Shown: one piece after another, positions 39,701-52,611 of the stretch
How the letters are laid out: each line of letters starts with the position of its first letter
Position numbering within the stretch: position 1 is the first letter of the stretch
NCBI GenBank assembly: GCA_000328365.1
Contig: KB311062.1
Location: forward strand, 405,656-469,655
Direction: 5' to 3'
From: Capitella teleta
Lineage: Eukaryota; Annelida; Polychaeta; Capitellidae
Length of the DNA stretch: 64,000 bases
The notes under the pieces: generated by a model
The model's input: the letters and a program-made list of their open reading frames with translations, nothing else
Databases searched by the model: none
Told to the model about the DNA's origin: nothing
Position numbers and translations under genes: made by a program

Positions 39701-40454
39701 ATGCAATCTAGGCACCACACGCAAGGAGGATGATAAAAATTAGAACTTTACAAGCCATAAAGATAGCGGGGGAATGTCGTATCATCGCGCTGCGAGAAGA
39801 CCTCGAACAACAGCTGTACGTGAGGAAGTTTGTTGTTCATATCGCTCATCATAGGAATAAAAAAGCGACTCCGACATGAGTTTAATAGCAGAGACGCAGT
39901 GCACTCGCAATAAACACAGGGAAACCTGAGCCGTGATTATTATGTGCCCTCTGCTTCGTATATTTATAACTGGCAAATCAAATATATCGGCTACGAATTG
40001 CCTACGATGCCGAGAACGGAATCTCACTAAGCCCTGACGAGGAAATGAATGTGTGCTGAGCAACACGATCTGTTTACCCCGCCAATTAACGCAATGCAAC
40101 TCGATACCCAAATGCATGAACTTGATAAAATCATCTGGGTGCCATTCATACACAGCTAAACTAATTAGCGAAGAATGATATACAGTAAGTGTATATTATA
40201 CCAAGGCAATAAGAGGAGCTTTGGGTTTTATAGTAAAGTACTGCAAAGTGATTGATCGGGAAGTGCTTGCACTCCAAAGAAAAACAAAGAAACAAACACT
40301 GGAAAGTAGACATAGCAACACTCAAGCATCAAATCAAGAATCGACAGACACGAACAACCTGTCATCACTGTGCGAACCGTTTGGGGTTATTGCGTGATGT
40401 CTAAGTGGCTCACCTGCAATGATTAGAAGCAGGATGATTGCACCTGCATACATG
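27740..40454 (-). CDS. Cys-rich secreted protein of the DUF7044/7042/7043/7045 family
   Basis: Fourteen exons join in frame to 580 aa: 40454-40415, 34750-34588, 32687-32620, 32568-32488, 31769-31596, 31124-31015, 30048-29940, 29612-29357, 28964-28900, 28666-28589, 28533-28390, 28333-28236, 28145-28028 and 27978-27740. The signal peptide is MYAGAIILLLIIAG. Residues about 20-117 carry the DUF7044-type start (GCRFPRQWRGQWYQSG) and CMLIVNRHHNILQYKESYC. Residues about 119-248 carry PCPF and QCLATWKDGSQ (DUF7042 type). Residues about 250-382 carry CSYPEWLT and CVRMIHRDDHVIEIH (DUF7043 type). Residues about 383-501 again carry PCPF and KCLAWWSEGSQ (DUF7045 type). A Glu/Ser/Pro-rich linker leads to a hydrophobic end (SPVLWLIMLTVWLISSR), as in a GPI-anchor signal. 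I know this family from invertebrates; its function is unknown. The weakest splice site is the GTTTGT donor after exon 13, supported by phase. The DUF names are from memory. Confidence 0.86.
32993..33032. repeat. (AAAAG)n low-complexity tract
   Basis: Repeats of GAAAA/GAAAAA lie within intron 2 of the DUF7044-family gene. Confidence 0.85.
36838..36915. repeat. GGA/GGGA purine-rich simple repeat
   Basis: A run of GGAGG, GGGA and GGT units lies in intron 1 of the DUF7044-family gene. Apparent poly-Gly/Arg frames across it are artefacts. Confidence 0.9.
37151..37180. promoter_or_regulatory. Three evenly spaced CRE-like GACGTCA sites
   Basis: GGGACGTCA occurs three times with starts 11 and 12 bp apart (GACGTCA at 37151, 37162 and 37174). 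This spacing is close to one helical turn, so the sites would face the same side of the DNA. GACGTCA matches seven of the eight bases of the CREB/ATF palindrome TGACGTCA. The cluster lies in the long first intron of the DUF7044-family gene, where enhancers are common. It could also be a small tandem repeat with no function. Confidence 0.4.
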
Positions 40455-43400
40455 ATGAGGGGCTATCCACCAACGCAGCTAATCCCGGTGCAGAGATAGG
40501 ATCGAAGGCAGGATCAGATTTAGGGGATCCGTCCTTCACAGTTGCTTCAGGGGAACTGCTGAGCAGGCGCGAGTCGCGGGCGATTTTGGTACATGTACTG
40601 CGTTCCCTGCCAATCACTTGGCTGCGTGGAAGCGAAGGGCTCCCGCACTCGAATCTGCTCCGCACGGGGGCCAATTGGCTGCACTGCCCTGAGCAAACTG
40701 TCGGCCAGCGCTGCCTATTGGAAGTGGCCTCATGAAGACCAAGCCCTAGACATGCAGTCATGGTCACTGCATGGTCAGTCACGTTCATGATTATGATACG
40801 ATTCAGTATGATGCTTGATTACGCACAATAATTAATTCTTGATTTCTGTTATTATGTAAATATAAATACAGGGTGGTGTGATGTTATTTGTATTGCTCGG
40901 ATACTCGTAGCCCCCATGCAGTAGTGTAGTCGATAATACGCCCTGGGGAGCCGGGATACTCGTGGCTACCGTGTGGTCGTGAGCCACGTGATCCAGCGGA
41001 CGCCTCTGAGACGGAAATGGATGTTTATAGACATCGTGTAAGATAAGCCTAAAGATAACAAGACCTTGAAGTATCGGGTTTGAGCACAACGCGGGTGATA
41101 CATGTGCCACTATTCTTCAAACTCAGCCCATAATGTTGTCTTTGGCAAATTGCTGGTTAAGTCATCCTTTTTTACGAGCATTCAGGCTGCGCACGTCACT
41201 CAAGCACGGCTTGCGTCGAGCATTGATGCATTGGACGCACTTCATGCAAAGCAATGATGTATGGTTGTCATTCTTAGACAAGTTTATTGTTGCATATACT
41301 GGAGCGTAGGGTGCGGGGTGTGTGCGGCGCACGCGTAGAGGGTTGGTACCCAAGCGATGAGCCCCGATTATATACGCGGACACACCCTATCGACCCGATC
41401 GCAACGCCGTGATCATGCAAACAAAACTGTATCTCCGCGCTGATACCTCACTGCAAACATTCTCATGTGAGATGATCGCTGTCAGAATGATGGCAGTGAC
41501 GCTTGCGGCAATCTTGGTGTAATGCGAGCATTCATCGTTCAATCGGGACAGCGTTCATGATAGCCTCCGTCTTGAGTCAGCGCTGATAGACGCGCGTCAG
41601 TCGGATGAGATCCCGTTCAACAAGACACAGCGGATCCAGCACTCCTCTCTTTCATTAAAGCGGCCAGTGAAAAACGCATCCATCAAGTTTCGCGACGGCC
41701 GCCGTCTCGGCCTTTATCAATATTTCGCCAGCATCCTCTCGTCCCTCGGCCCCAGGCGCTCCATCACGGACCTAATGAGGCGTAGCACCGTTCTCTAATA
41801 GCACAGAACCGCTCTAACACTAATGCGTATTAAGACAGCGGTCAAGGGCCACCCACCAACAACGCGCGAACACACTGACTTAACATGACTGATAAGAGAA
41901 GCAAGCGGAATGAAATTACGCCCGTGTTCTCTGTAGCAATAAGCCGGAATGTAATTGGGGAATTCACTCAGCGCTGAGGTATCGTTGCTCAAGGAGAGGC
42001 GGCCAGTGTCGGGCCCGCGCGGAAACTTCGTTGAAATCGCGTGAAAGGAGAGAGGCTCACTTCAGAGACAGGGGAATTAGACTTAGATCTCTCTCAGTTA
42101 ACTTCATTACGAGTTACAGCAATCTCAAGCAGAAATTGGGGCGCATTATTTGGTTACTAAATATACCCTTTGCAGGTCGATATATCTTATGTGTATGCTG
42201 TCATTGTGTCAGAGCCGAGCAGATATGATTATGGCGTTAACACGCTTGCATAACCAATGAGATTGTTCTAAACCATCGACCATCTGTCGGGTCAATCTCC
42301 CGTGATTCGGAGCAATGCGCGTCGACGAGTTGCTATGGGCGACCGCCCTGCTGGCCATGTGATTCAACTCGCGCCCGCGCTTGCATTAACCTCGCGACCC
42401 ATGCACTCCCAGGGTCACTGCTCTGACGGGCGCCTCTGGACTGCTCAGTTTAATCTGAAGATCAGCTGAGCTGTGGCGATTATCGGCAGGCGCTCTGCAG
42501 CAGCCTCTTAGCCTGCACCGTATGCAGTGCTTGTCCATTCCGACCACAGAAAATGGACCAGGAGGCAAACTAAATCGGGCTTTTAGCCGAATTCCATTCT
42601 GGGCTGGCAGTCGTGATTTGAATGGCAGACAGCCAACTTCCAAAAAGAGTTATGGTAAACTGCTACATTTAGAACTTTCGTTCACGTAAATTGCTTAGTT
42701 CTTATCACACTGAGAACTATACATGCAATCACCTTTCTCCAAAAGAAATAAAACGTTCTGATCTTCGAAAATATAAGATACCGACCAAGATGCATACTTT
42801 GATCGTATCTTATCGAGGGCGGAATCCCCACAATCATGATCGTTAATGTTTTGTGGATTTTGACAGTTCTGACGCAGAATTGACGCAAAGGTGTCTCAGA
42901 ATACTTTGTCCAAATAATCAGAATATCTGGTGTCATTGCACGCCAATGAACGCGTCCAATTGCACATACTGTACATAATATATATATAAGCATGTTTTGA
43001 CCAAGCAAACTGTCTCTAAACTGAGATACACGCTCGTAGCACACGAACAAATGCCATAGAACGAATCAAAGATCATTTTCTTATTCAAACCAGAAGGTTC
43101 AAGATAGGAATACTTTGAAATCATGGCCTTTATTCGTGATAATTTCAAAAATACAAATTCAAGATACAAATCTCAAGTATTCAATGACTTCGATATTCGT
43201 TTGATATAATTGTACCCAGCAATGCAGTTTTGTGTGGTGCGATATTGAAATGCTCGTGACCTCAGTTCGGTATAATTATGACACACAAATATGCGATGAC
43301 ATAATATCTCCGTTGTTTTAAAATTAAGAATTAGAGAAGTTTTGATGTTAGAATTCGGAGATGAATAAAAATCGTGATTCGGAGATGATTTAAACTTAGT

Positions 43401-46400
43401 ATTTATATTCCTAATATGCGTATGTTTTGATGTTAAGATTGGTATTAAATTAAGAATTGGGGGTGATATTATATTTTAAAATTTTTTGAATATGAGATTC
43501 AGATATGATGACTTCGACCGTTTGTGCACACTTTGAGGGGGATTTTGCAGTCAATTTCGTGAGACGAGATTTCGATTGCCAATCGGGCCACAAAATAGCC
43601 TCACATCAATACATTCAGCTATAGAACACACGAAGATTGCAACATCCCATGAATTGCTATCATGCTTGATCAGAGTTTATAGACGAATTAATGGATACAG
43701 ATGGGAATCTGACCATTCCGTGTCTGATGTCTATAATCTAGTGACGTCATAGCTCCACATTTAGTCAAATAATCCTCCCCTCTCAGCCTCTTTTTCTTTC
43801 AAGCACGTGGCACTTTTTTTCTTCTTTTTTCGAGCCCATTATTTTGTTCAACCAACACGCGAGGGACTCCGAGTTGTAACGAAGTATATAATTCAAAATA
43901 ACGCAGCAATTGCACTGTTGTCTTTGAAGGCGACGAATATGCAGCTGCATTAAGTGCTCCGTTGCCCACGTCCTGCTGCTGCTCGTGGTGCATATGAGGT
44001 TCCCTCCACGATACAAAGCATGATCAGCCGAAGCTAGCGTTATGCAACGAGTGCTTGGCGGTGGATCAGCGGATTACAGCTTGCTCTTCATCAATGACAA
44101 TTCTTATTGCTTTGCCAGGAGCTGACCGAACTGCTGATCAGTCGCCACTCGGACATCGCTCATACTGAGGCCTAATCCTGGAAATATGCGTGGATCACCA
44201 CTTGTAGCCATTGCTCATTCAATCACGTTCTCTCATTTGTCTCGATTTACATTCAGGGTCAGGCAATAAGCAGTGCCGAACGTGTCTCATAAGCAAGGGA
44301 GGGATGAGCTGTGTTCTATGCAGGACTGAATTGAAGCAGATCTTGCGTGATCCGTGTCTATTTATTTGCATTCGGAAGGGCGGCGTCTATTGGATAAACA
44401 TCGATCCTCGGCTTCTTGCGGCCTTCAATTCGCTGTGAGTGGAGAGACGAAAGTAGATGAGCGGCCTAATGAAAGACCTGTGTTGCGAAAGAAAAGACTG
44501 CTGACGACGTATGACATCCGCTATTTGTAGGCAATGCCCGAAATGCACACAAGGCCTCGTGACACCCTACGGCCTCCAGCTTATACAGGCATATACACGT
44601 GCATGCACACAGGCAAAGTTCGGACAAAGTACGTAACAATTCGCTATATATCGAGTGTCAATTTCATAAAGCCCCGATAATGTGATTTTCGTATGTCCAT
44701 CAGAGGCAGCATCTCATTGCGAGAGGCCACAAGCGTTTGATGGTTTCGATTGCACAATTAGGATCAGCAGTAGTCGACCATTTCGTATTCATGCATTCAT
44801 AAATCCCGGGACGCAGCACTGCGAATTTATTGCTCTGCAGAGAGCCGGGTAATACCCAAGCAGCACTATATGCGTCGTAGACCATATTTAGCGCAGTGTG
44901 GCTGCGTGGCCCTATCAAGCGCGTGTATCGGGCGCCAATCCTCAGCTTCCAAATTGGCCAGCGGATGTTAACTGCCCATTAGGGAGCTTTGCGTGGTCAT
45001 TCTGGCACTCATGCCTCGTGGGAGTCATGAGGACTGACCAGAGCTCAATCAGTGCGAAAGCCATGCGGTATCAGGGGCTACCGATGACCCTGTCGGTGGT
45101 CAGGCACTATAAAAGGTCCTAGGACGCCATAACTATGGGCTGAGAGTATAAGAGGTGCCTCCATCCACCTGGATTCGTTTTACAATAGAGACTGACGACG
45201 GCAATTCACTTCAACTTAACAAGCCATCGAAGCAACTCACACAGTCGCCATCTCCTGCATCAAAGCGGTTTCTTTGTGTCCGCTGAGTATGCCAAGCCTT
45301 CATCTCGTTGACACTGGGTCGCGGGTAATACCCTCAAATGAATTGTTGATGATGTTGGTGTCACGGGCATTACGTTTTTTTTGCGTGTGGCGCTTATGGT
45401 CACCTGTGTGAATCAGGTCTTGGTTAATTGGTATCAATATATTTAGAATATACATTTATTAACTTAACCTAATTATTGCGCTCACAAAACTCACTTGAGT
45501 GTTGCTTCTCCAGTAAATTTACCCTATCGATTCTTTGTCTATTATTCGTTTATAATGATATGTATGTACTTAACCCCCTCCCCCTCCCCTTATCCCTCCC
45601 ACGTTTTGTTTCGTTTGGCTAAATAAATGGTTCACAAACATTTTGATCGATCTCATTTTTACCCAAATGAACCCATTCTGTCTCTCAGAACAAAGCTCCA
45701 GTCCTCGCGAATCCAAAAATTCTAAACAAACTTTTCTCACAACTCAGAAATTCGCAGAGATTTCTCAGAACAAGAATCACTCAGCGCTGCTGAATCCAGC
45801 GAACGCATGACGTCTGGGTCTCTTTTGAAAAACACTTCTCTGACTGACAAACGCTTAATTGAGGACAATTTTTCATCTCAAAAGAATCTCCCACAATTGC
45901 AGGCCTTTGATCTGAACGAGTCCTTCGTTAGATCGATCTTCTTCCCGTGATGCAGCTTTCCCAATGAAGGCTTTGGCACAGCAAGTTTTTCCGAAGAATC
46001 AATTTTGCAATTGACTTAGCCCAAACACACAGCGTTGCTCTGTTGTAGCAAATGGAAAACGGAACGCAAGGAAAACACAAGTATGAAATGCTCGCTACAT
46101 AATGGGAAGGGGCGTGAGGCACAATGGCCAGAGAAGATTCGCCTCGCAGCGAGAGAGAAAAAGAGGAGTGGAGAGTGAAGCAGTAAGTGAAGTCGGCAAA
46201 TGATGTTCCGTTCTCATTTTACAATATTCAATAGTCATGTTATTCTTGGCATCAGGCCAGTATCGCAATTTTTCCCCGCAGTGTGGAAGCAGAACCTCCT
46301 CTATCGCACGATTATCACTTTTTATATGCCGAGCAGGGAGCATCGATAGATGCTACAATGAGTTCGTGACTGGATTCAGCTGCTTAAATGATTCCCCATC

Positions 46401-49368
46401 CAAGAATCAACTATCTCAATAAGCCCGGGGGCTCTATATCAAATAATAGGCTCCATAAACACTCGAATCTATGGACAATCGAGCTGTAGCCGGCCAATGC
46501 TGGATACCAGTGGTTGCCATGGCGACCAATCACGTGGATCAAGCGCCTTCCTTACTCCGCATTAATTTTGCTCGAATCCTCGGGGATACCGCTCCAATGC
46601 GACACCCTCGCCCTTTTCTATTCCCAAATACGCACCAAGAAGTTTCCACGGAAATTGGGTGAGATCCCAGAGGGTAGCGTCTGTGCGGGCGGCGCTTTGG
46701 GGACCATTCGACTGGAACTGATTGGCATTAGCTCCGTGCGACCTCCACAAAGGTGTCGTGAGGCCTGGTTATCGTACGACGCCGCTTTGTGTGCAGTCGA
46801 CGGCTTCCTTTCATGCGGTCATGCAATGCGCCAAGCAGACACAACCCGGCTGTCTGCTTATCGTGACTCCACTTCTCGCAGATTTCAGCCAAGTTTCAGC
46901 CGAATTAGACACGAATGCTCGAACCAAAGGGCCTCTGACAATGCTTTATCGGGGACCTGGGATACGCGTAGGTGAAAAATATCCCATTCAATGAACGTGA
47001 AGCCCTCACAGATACAATGCATGCGTGCTTTCTCAGAGTGTGGTGATTTAACCATGCATGCATGCGCTGAAAATTGGAGATCCGTGTTTCCGGTTTTGCA
47101 GACATTCAGTGCATATAATTTGTTCATCTCCACGGTTTCCATGCATATTATATAAATTGCACTTACGCACTATTTCAATACCAGGTGGTGCCAAGCCTTG
47201 TATGGTCTCCATAGGTTAATTTTGGATTCGCTGGGTGTGCGAATGAATGTAGCTCTATGCTTACACGAAGACATCCAATATTGCTAACCTCTGGGGTCGA
47301 ATGGAAACACGTCGTTTGCACAAATACGGAATGTAAAAAAAATCTAGTGTTTATATCTTCTTTTCTAAATAATTGAAATTTCAGAGAAAAGTGTTGAGTA
47401 TCTGACAACAATATCCTCACGCTATTTCTGAGAAGAATCTTTCATTGCGGCTTATATAATATATATAAGCGTCTTTCGATGCCAACAACATGCTATCAAT
47501 ATGGGATTTAGGAAAGCTCTTATCCAAGATGCGGAATATCTCTTGATTGGACGTATTTTTAATATTCGTTTTACTGCAGTGCATAGACTGGCACATGTAA
47601 ATTATACAGACAGGTCTGCCAGACTCTACTGTCGACAATGGAATAATTTTCCCGGACATGTCTTGAAGAAAGAAGTTGGGAAGTCCCATGCTTTTGCTTT
47701 AATCAAGCCAATTAACACCCACCAACGAGTCAGGTACCACCCTGAAAACTATCCTGAGGACGTTGCACAAAGGTTTAGCATATTGAGCCCACGTTGAACC
47801 AATACACAGTGTTGCACGACTATTAACTGACATTTGGTCATTGAATTATACGCATATATAAATCATGCAAAGATAGCTCACGTAATCAGGGGAGTTATCA
47901 AACTTAATGCCACGGTCCGCAGTACGAGATTAATGGGATACATGTAAAAGTAGGTATGAGTGATGATGACATTGACTATATACATTGACGCTTTGTATTG
48001 ATTATCATTTGATTAATAAATTAGTAATTAATGGCCCGGCCCCTTGTGGAGCTATGAATGCTTCTCGGAAAATTGACGAAATGCAATAGAATGTCGTCAT
48101 TCCTCCAATGACCGACCTCATTCGCCCATCTTATTGCTCAACATTGATTGGTCCGCAGGAACCCCCCATAGTGATTAATGTATACGAGTAGCTATCCAAA
48201 ACCCTATGTAATTATATAGGTGCAGAAGTATTTGAGTTAAAACGCCTTCTGTACGTTCCTGCATCCAAATATGAAACATATAAATGAATGGGGGAGGTTG
48301 TGCCATTGTTGAGATTATCTTGTCATGGTGTCGCAGTGAGGACACTCAAACATGAATCATGAACGCTGGTTCCAAAGAGCAAGCTGCATCTTTTCACCTC
48401 ATATGTGTTTCATGAAGATGGGGAATTGGTCAAAGCATATAATAAATATTCGTTTATGGTATACTCGCGGACGTCGACCGAGCAGCTCTTAAACAGAGGC
48501 ATGTAGTTTTATAGCGTGAAGTTGCAAGCACGTGTTCAAATGTTGATGTCGTTTCTGGTCGTGATATCTGAGCTCTCTGATCAGCGCCACAAGCACCCAG
48601 ATAGCAGAATATTCTGAGAGCAAAGCGGGCATGAAGGAAGAAGGGAGATCACGTGAACCCTTTGTTGGGGCTATTCTTGGTGGGTGACGTACAGGACTCT
48701 GAGGCCGAAATACGATCAATGGTCCATAAAACAAAATCACCACAAGTCGATCTCGAACTATCGATGCATGCGGCTAGCATTGATACCTTGTCACGACAAA
48801 TGAGTCACTCCAAGGAGAAGTGCTTGTGTTGCTGCAAAGGTATAAACTGTTATTTGGATTGTATGACGTATAATGCCCTAGTCACCCGAATTGGCTATTT
48901 ATGAATCGCGGGATTTGGGTCGAGGGTCTATCGTATTTCAGCTTCAATTAGGACCCTTTGCAATTAGTGAGTCTACTTGAGGTATTACCAGCATTGTGAA
49001 TAATGCATGACAGGTCCTCCTCGCATCCATCTCACGGTGGAGGCCATTGCTGCATCTCCCGACAGAGACCAGCCAAGCGGATGCATCGCTAAGGCCCCCA
49101 ATTGACGCAAGTCAAGCGTAGAAGCACAAATACGTCCGAGCTGGCGGCGTATGCGGAGCTTCTGTTGGCGCCGACGTTGAGGTGAGGACCCCAGAAAGCT
49201 CACAGAGGTCATCAAATGAACAGAGCTCAAGGGAGATATTTAAACAAACACCGCGCTTGTTAACGAAGCAGGTTTGTTTTGACGTGCGATGTCGGGACAT
49301 GCACGTCTCGTGTTCCGACACATCTACAGATGTTGCGCACGCGATCCCAATACCCACCCTGAACTCAC
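40455..49368. other. Intergenic/possible intron region, no supported exon
   Basis: About 9 kb with no recognisable coding domain. If the signal-peptide exon at 49423-49369 (minus) is real, later exons of that gene should lie here. One minus-strand block near 42386-42480 reads ADLQIKLSSPEAPVRAVTLG but matches no family I know. A TATA-type promoter candidate lies at 45108. Confidence 0.35.
45108..45152 (+). promoter_or_regulatory. Tandem TATA-box core promoter candidate
   Basis: TATAAAAG lies at 45108-45115 and a second TATAAG at 45147-45152. They are followed by a stretch without long poly-tracts, rich in CA and AAC, that looks like a 5' UTR. The first downstream ATG (45288) opens a frame of about 40 codons with no recognised domain, so the promoted gene, if any, is not identified. 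Confidence 0.28.
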
Positions 49369-49423
49369 CTGGGGCCACCAAGTTTATGATTCCGACTAAG
49401 ACGAGGGATGCAGTATCCATCAT
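49369..49423 (-). CDS. Orphan signal-peptide first exon
   Basis: On the minus strand an ATG-ATG start (context CCAGCCATGATGG) reads MMDTASLVLVGIINLVAP and ends in phase 1 before a perfect GTGAGT donor. Length, hydrophobic core and phase match the first exons of the SUEL-CUB-sushi and DUF7044-family genes in this window, so this is probably the first exon of another secreted or membrane protein. I could not identify the next exon. Phase-1 acceptors close by (for example near 49170) lead to stops within a few codons. Confidence 0.45.
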
Positions 49424-49561
49424 GGCTGGTACAGGGCTATGCTAATCATGCGCATCACAGCGATTGATGCCAAGTTGGAAACATCCACGAAGCAACGCTG
49501 CCTATATATGTGCCCTGCAGGGTTTGCACGCAGCGGCGTCCGTGGTTGAAGCAACAGCGCT

Positions 49562-49600
49562 GAAGGAGAAGGAGGAGGAGGAGGAGGAGGAGGAGGCGGG
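49562..49600. repeat. (GGA)n microsatellite
   Basis: A GGA/GAA triplet run. The poly-Pro and poly-Glu frames across it are artefacts. Confidence 0.9.
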
Positions 49601-51212
49601 CTGCTTGTCTGAAAATGGCTTTTCAGTAGAAACAAGAAACCCGAATCCACGATGATTGCGTGTTGATGTGAGGAAAGCCTTCGATTGCACACAATCGAGA
49701 TCAATATAAGCAAGGCCTTATGGCCACCAATCGAGATGCAATGGGGCAGGGAACAGTGACTGATTGTCATCCGAGGACGACGAGAACGACTAATTACTGT
49801 GGGAGGGTAGCCCCGGGAGGAGGGCGGCCGGCTGCCCTCCTCGGTGGCCACCCTGCCTGGCGACAACGCACCCGATCCCACAATCCATCATCCGCTCCCT
49901 GACATATCTGCCTTTTCTTGTTTCAGCCCAAGACTTTTCCCACTCAGCCCTAAAAATTGAACCCCCTCCCCACGGACATTTGACCGCTTTGTTTCAGACA
50001 TTGCGGCTTGCCTCATATCACTCGCTGTGCTTGCCGCTCTCCTCGCTCCAATCGCTCGTTCTCTTCGAAAGTTACGCATCCCGAAGGATGCAACACTGCG
50101 CTGAATACCATTCAATTCGCTATGTTCCCCCGAACCCATAGAATGAACCTCGAGGGCAGGATTTGCTTCGACGTCTCAGCCATATTTACAAGTGCGAACC
50201 ATTGATCGAGCGGCAGTGGTGCAGCTACAAGGCAGAAGCCATGCTTCAGACTATGAGAACATGAATGAGACGATCGCAGGTGGCAACTTACCAAAAACTC
50301 CGCAGTGTAAACGGAGTGCTTCGTTTCTTTGATCAACGCGGGGTTATTTCGATTCCGATACGAGTGATAACAGGATCAATTAATGAAACATAAACGTATT
50401 TGATACTCATGCAAGCGTACTTTTCGTTTACGTCGAATTAAATATTTATTGGTCTGCAATTCCCAATGCAATCCCATGATATCTCAGGGTAGTTCTATGG
50501 AGAGCTTTGTAAGCGAAGAGGAGTCTGCCATCCAAACCAGAGAATCAAACAATTGGTGCAACTCAATGAGAAGAGCGCTCTCTGGCTTCGGTATCAGTGA
50601 CCGGTGTGATCCGTTGCCGATGTTAACCGTGGATCAACATTGCACTTTTTCCCCGAGTGCTTTTGTCAATCAGAGACCAGAGGAGACCGTGCGCTTTTTG
50701 CGGTAGCAGCATGAGACAAAAGCCTCATCTGGACAGCAAGCACTGTTGTTGCCACTCAGAGTCTGATTGCAAAGCACGTTTGCTTCACAGTCGATCAAAC
50801 ACTCGGCCCACCAAGAGTGACCCACGCAATTACCATGGACGTTATGTCCATTCCGTACAGGCGAGGCTAACTCCACACTTTTCTCTCCTTATCTAGAGAG
50901 TTACACTCCTGCTGTACTTCATTGATGATCTGTACACTATTATTTAATATTGTTGCATAATTATGCATGGGCTATGATTATATACTACGAAAGATATACT
51001 AGTTACTCTCTCAATTCACTGATATTATGGGACAAGACATTAACTGCACATTTCAGTTATTGACCACCGCATTGTATATTGCGCAGTGTCCAAATAGAGT
51101 AAGACGAAGACGGATTGGTTCTCAGTATTGCTCTCTCATGGTGCACAGGTTCAGCCTCCACTGCCAACGGCGAAGAATCGGGTACAATTACCAGGATGAG
51201 TACGCGTAGAGT

Positions 51213-51236
51213 CAATCAATCAATCAATCAATCAAT
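51213..51236. repeat. (CAAT)n microsatellite
   Basis: About six tandem CAAT units lie just 3' of the pogo-like transposase remnant. Confidence 0.9.
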
Positions 51237-51320
51237 TTAACTCAAATAGTGGATTTTGTACATTTAACATGCATTATTTAAATGCATTTAATTACCAAGA
51301 AAAACCTACAAACAAATGGT

Positions 51321-51710
51321 TCAAAACAACCAGAGGTCCTTAAGCTTATGCTGCAATGCTGAGATAAACTCATTCAGTGAAGTGAGGTGTTTGAGCATAT
51401 CGTATTCGTTTGCACAGGATTGCACGTGTCGTCTCAATTGCTCGAACGACTGCATTGCTGCTGTGTAGGTCACTGCGTTGTTTTCCTCATCGCTGTCATC
51501 GTCATTCAAACTTTGGGCTGACTTAGATTCTTTAATGACATCAATTATGTCATTGTCGGATGCTACCTGGCATGTTTCGATACGATCATCCAGGTTAGAA
51601 TACTCCTCAGCTGTGCAGACATCAGCTCCTTTGGCACGGGCACGGCGCAGCAGTTCAGCCAGAGGAATACTATCCTCTTCCAGGTTTTCATTAATATCCT
51701 CAGAATCGAA
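51321..51710 (-). pseudogene. C-terminal fragment of a pogo/Tigger-like transposase
   Basis: A 129-codon minus-strand frame, opened only by a stop upstream and lacking an in-frame ATG near its start, has the layout of pogo/Tigger transposase C-termini. An acidic start (DSEDINENLEEDSIPLAELL) is followed by an acidic linker (NDDDSDEENN) and a helical end with AAMQSFEQLRRHV and LTSLNEFISALQHKLKDL. The DDE catalytic core and the DNA-binding domains that should precede it are absent, so this is a 5'-truncated remnant of a DNA transposon or, less likely, an exon of a domesticated copy. The match was made by eye. Confidence 0.58.
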
Positions 51711-52611
51711 TCAATATCGAATGATTATCCGTTTCAATTAATGTATGTATATTGTATTGTAATGTAATGTAATTATATTCCGAGAAGAATAAGTGAAAAC
51801 GTGCAATTGCAGGAGTCAGAGGGATAAATCGATCCAATAGGATTAGATTAATGTTCTCTGAAGACAGAAATTAATTTTGTCTGAAATCTCCATGATTTAG
51901 TTTTAATAAACTAATAAATTCCTGATCATAGGATTATTTTACAGCGGTCTGGTTATCGCCGATAATTATTACATAAATGGTCATGCTTAATTCAATCACA
52001 AATTCACGTTTAAATGTTTCGTGATGAAAAGAAGATGAGGCATCCCTGAGACATCCTCTGCACTGAGTGGGACATTAAGGTAGTTTGTCATCTCCAGGAG
52101 GCCTCACGTCAGTCACGTGTGAAGAGCTTGTCCAATGACCAAGGGAAGTCATGTTCAAGTCGCTCTTCTTTATCTGGAATCATAACGCTTCTTAATGTCT
52201 GCAGCCTAGTTATCGGCTTTTATCATAACGCAACCCCTTTTTGTAAGTGCTCAGCAACGAACTTAACACTCATTGATCAGCATACACATGCTAGTTAAGA
52301 AAGTTAATAAATTAGGTTAGATACTTAATAAACCCGGTCATTAATATGCATCTAAGTTTACTTTCACATTATAATTTTTATTCTGCAATAAATATTTCTT
52401 TTGACAAAGATTAAGGTTTTATCGTCGATATTCAGTGCCGATATAACCGGGATTAAAACGGAACTTTGATATGTAGCATGCACGTGCACGCGCAAGAATT
52501 AAATTCACATTTCACATTTCGCTTTCCTATGAGGCAGTGATTCCTCGTCATCCCCACTTGAGGCTATGAGCATGGGTACTTCTTACCTTTTGATAATAGT
52601 TTCCTTTGCTT
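51711..52611. other. Intergenic AT-rich region
   Basis: No gene or recognisable element was seen between the transposase remnant and the duplicated block. Confidence 0.45.

Larger units (their letters stand above)
49424..51320. other. Intergenic region, no supported gene
   Basis: Contains a GGA-repeat at about 49562-49600 and a CAAT tandem repeat at 51213-51236. A minus-strand GTAAGT donor at about 50287-50292 follows a short open stretch (LIKETKHSVYTAEFL), but no start or acceptor supports an exon. Confidence 0.4.

Noticed and set aside
46514-46975. 153-codon plus-strand open frame
   Set aside because: No recognised domain, and other frames of similar length overlap it.
49420-49881. Minus-strand frame with poly-proline
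   Set aside because: It comes from a GGA microsatellite.
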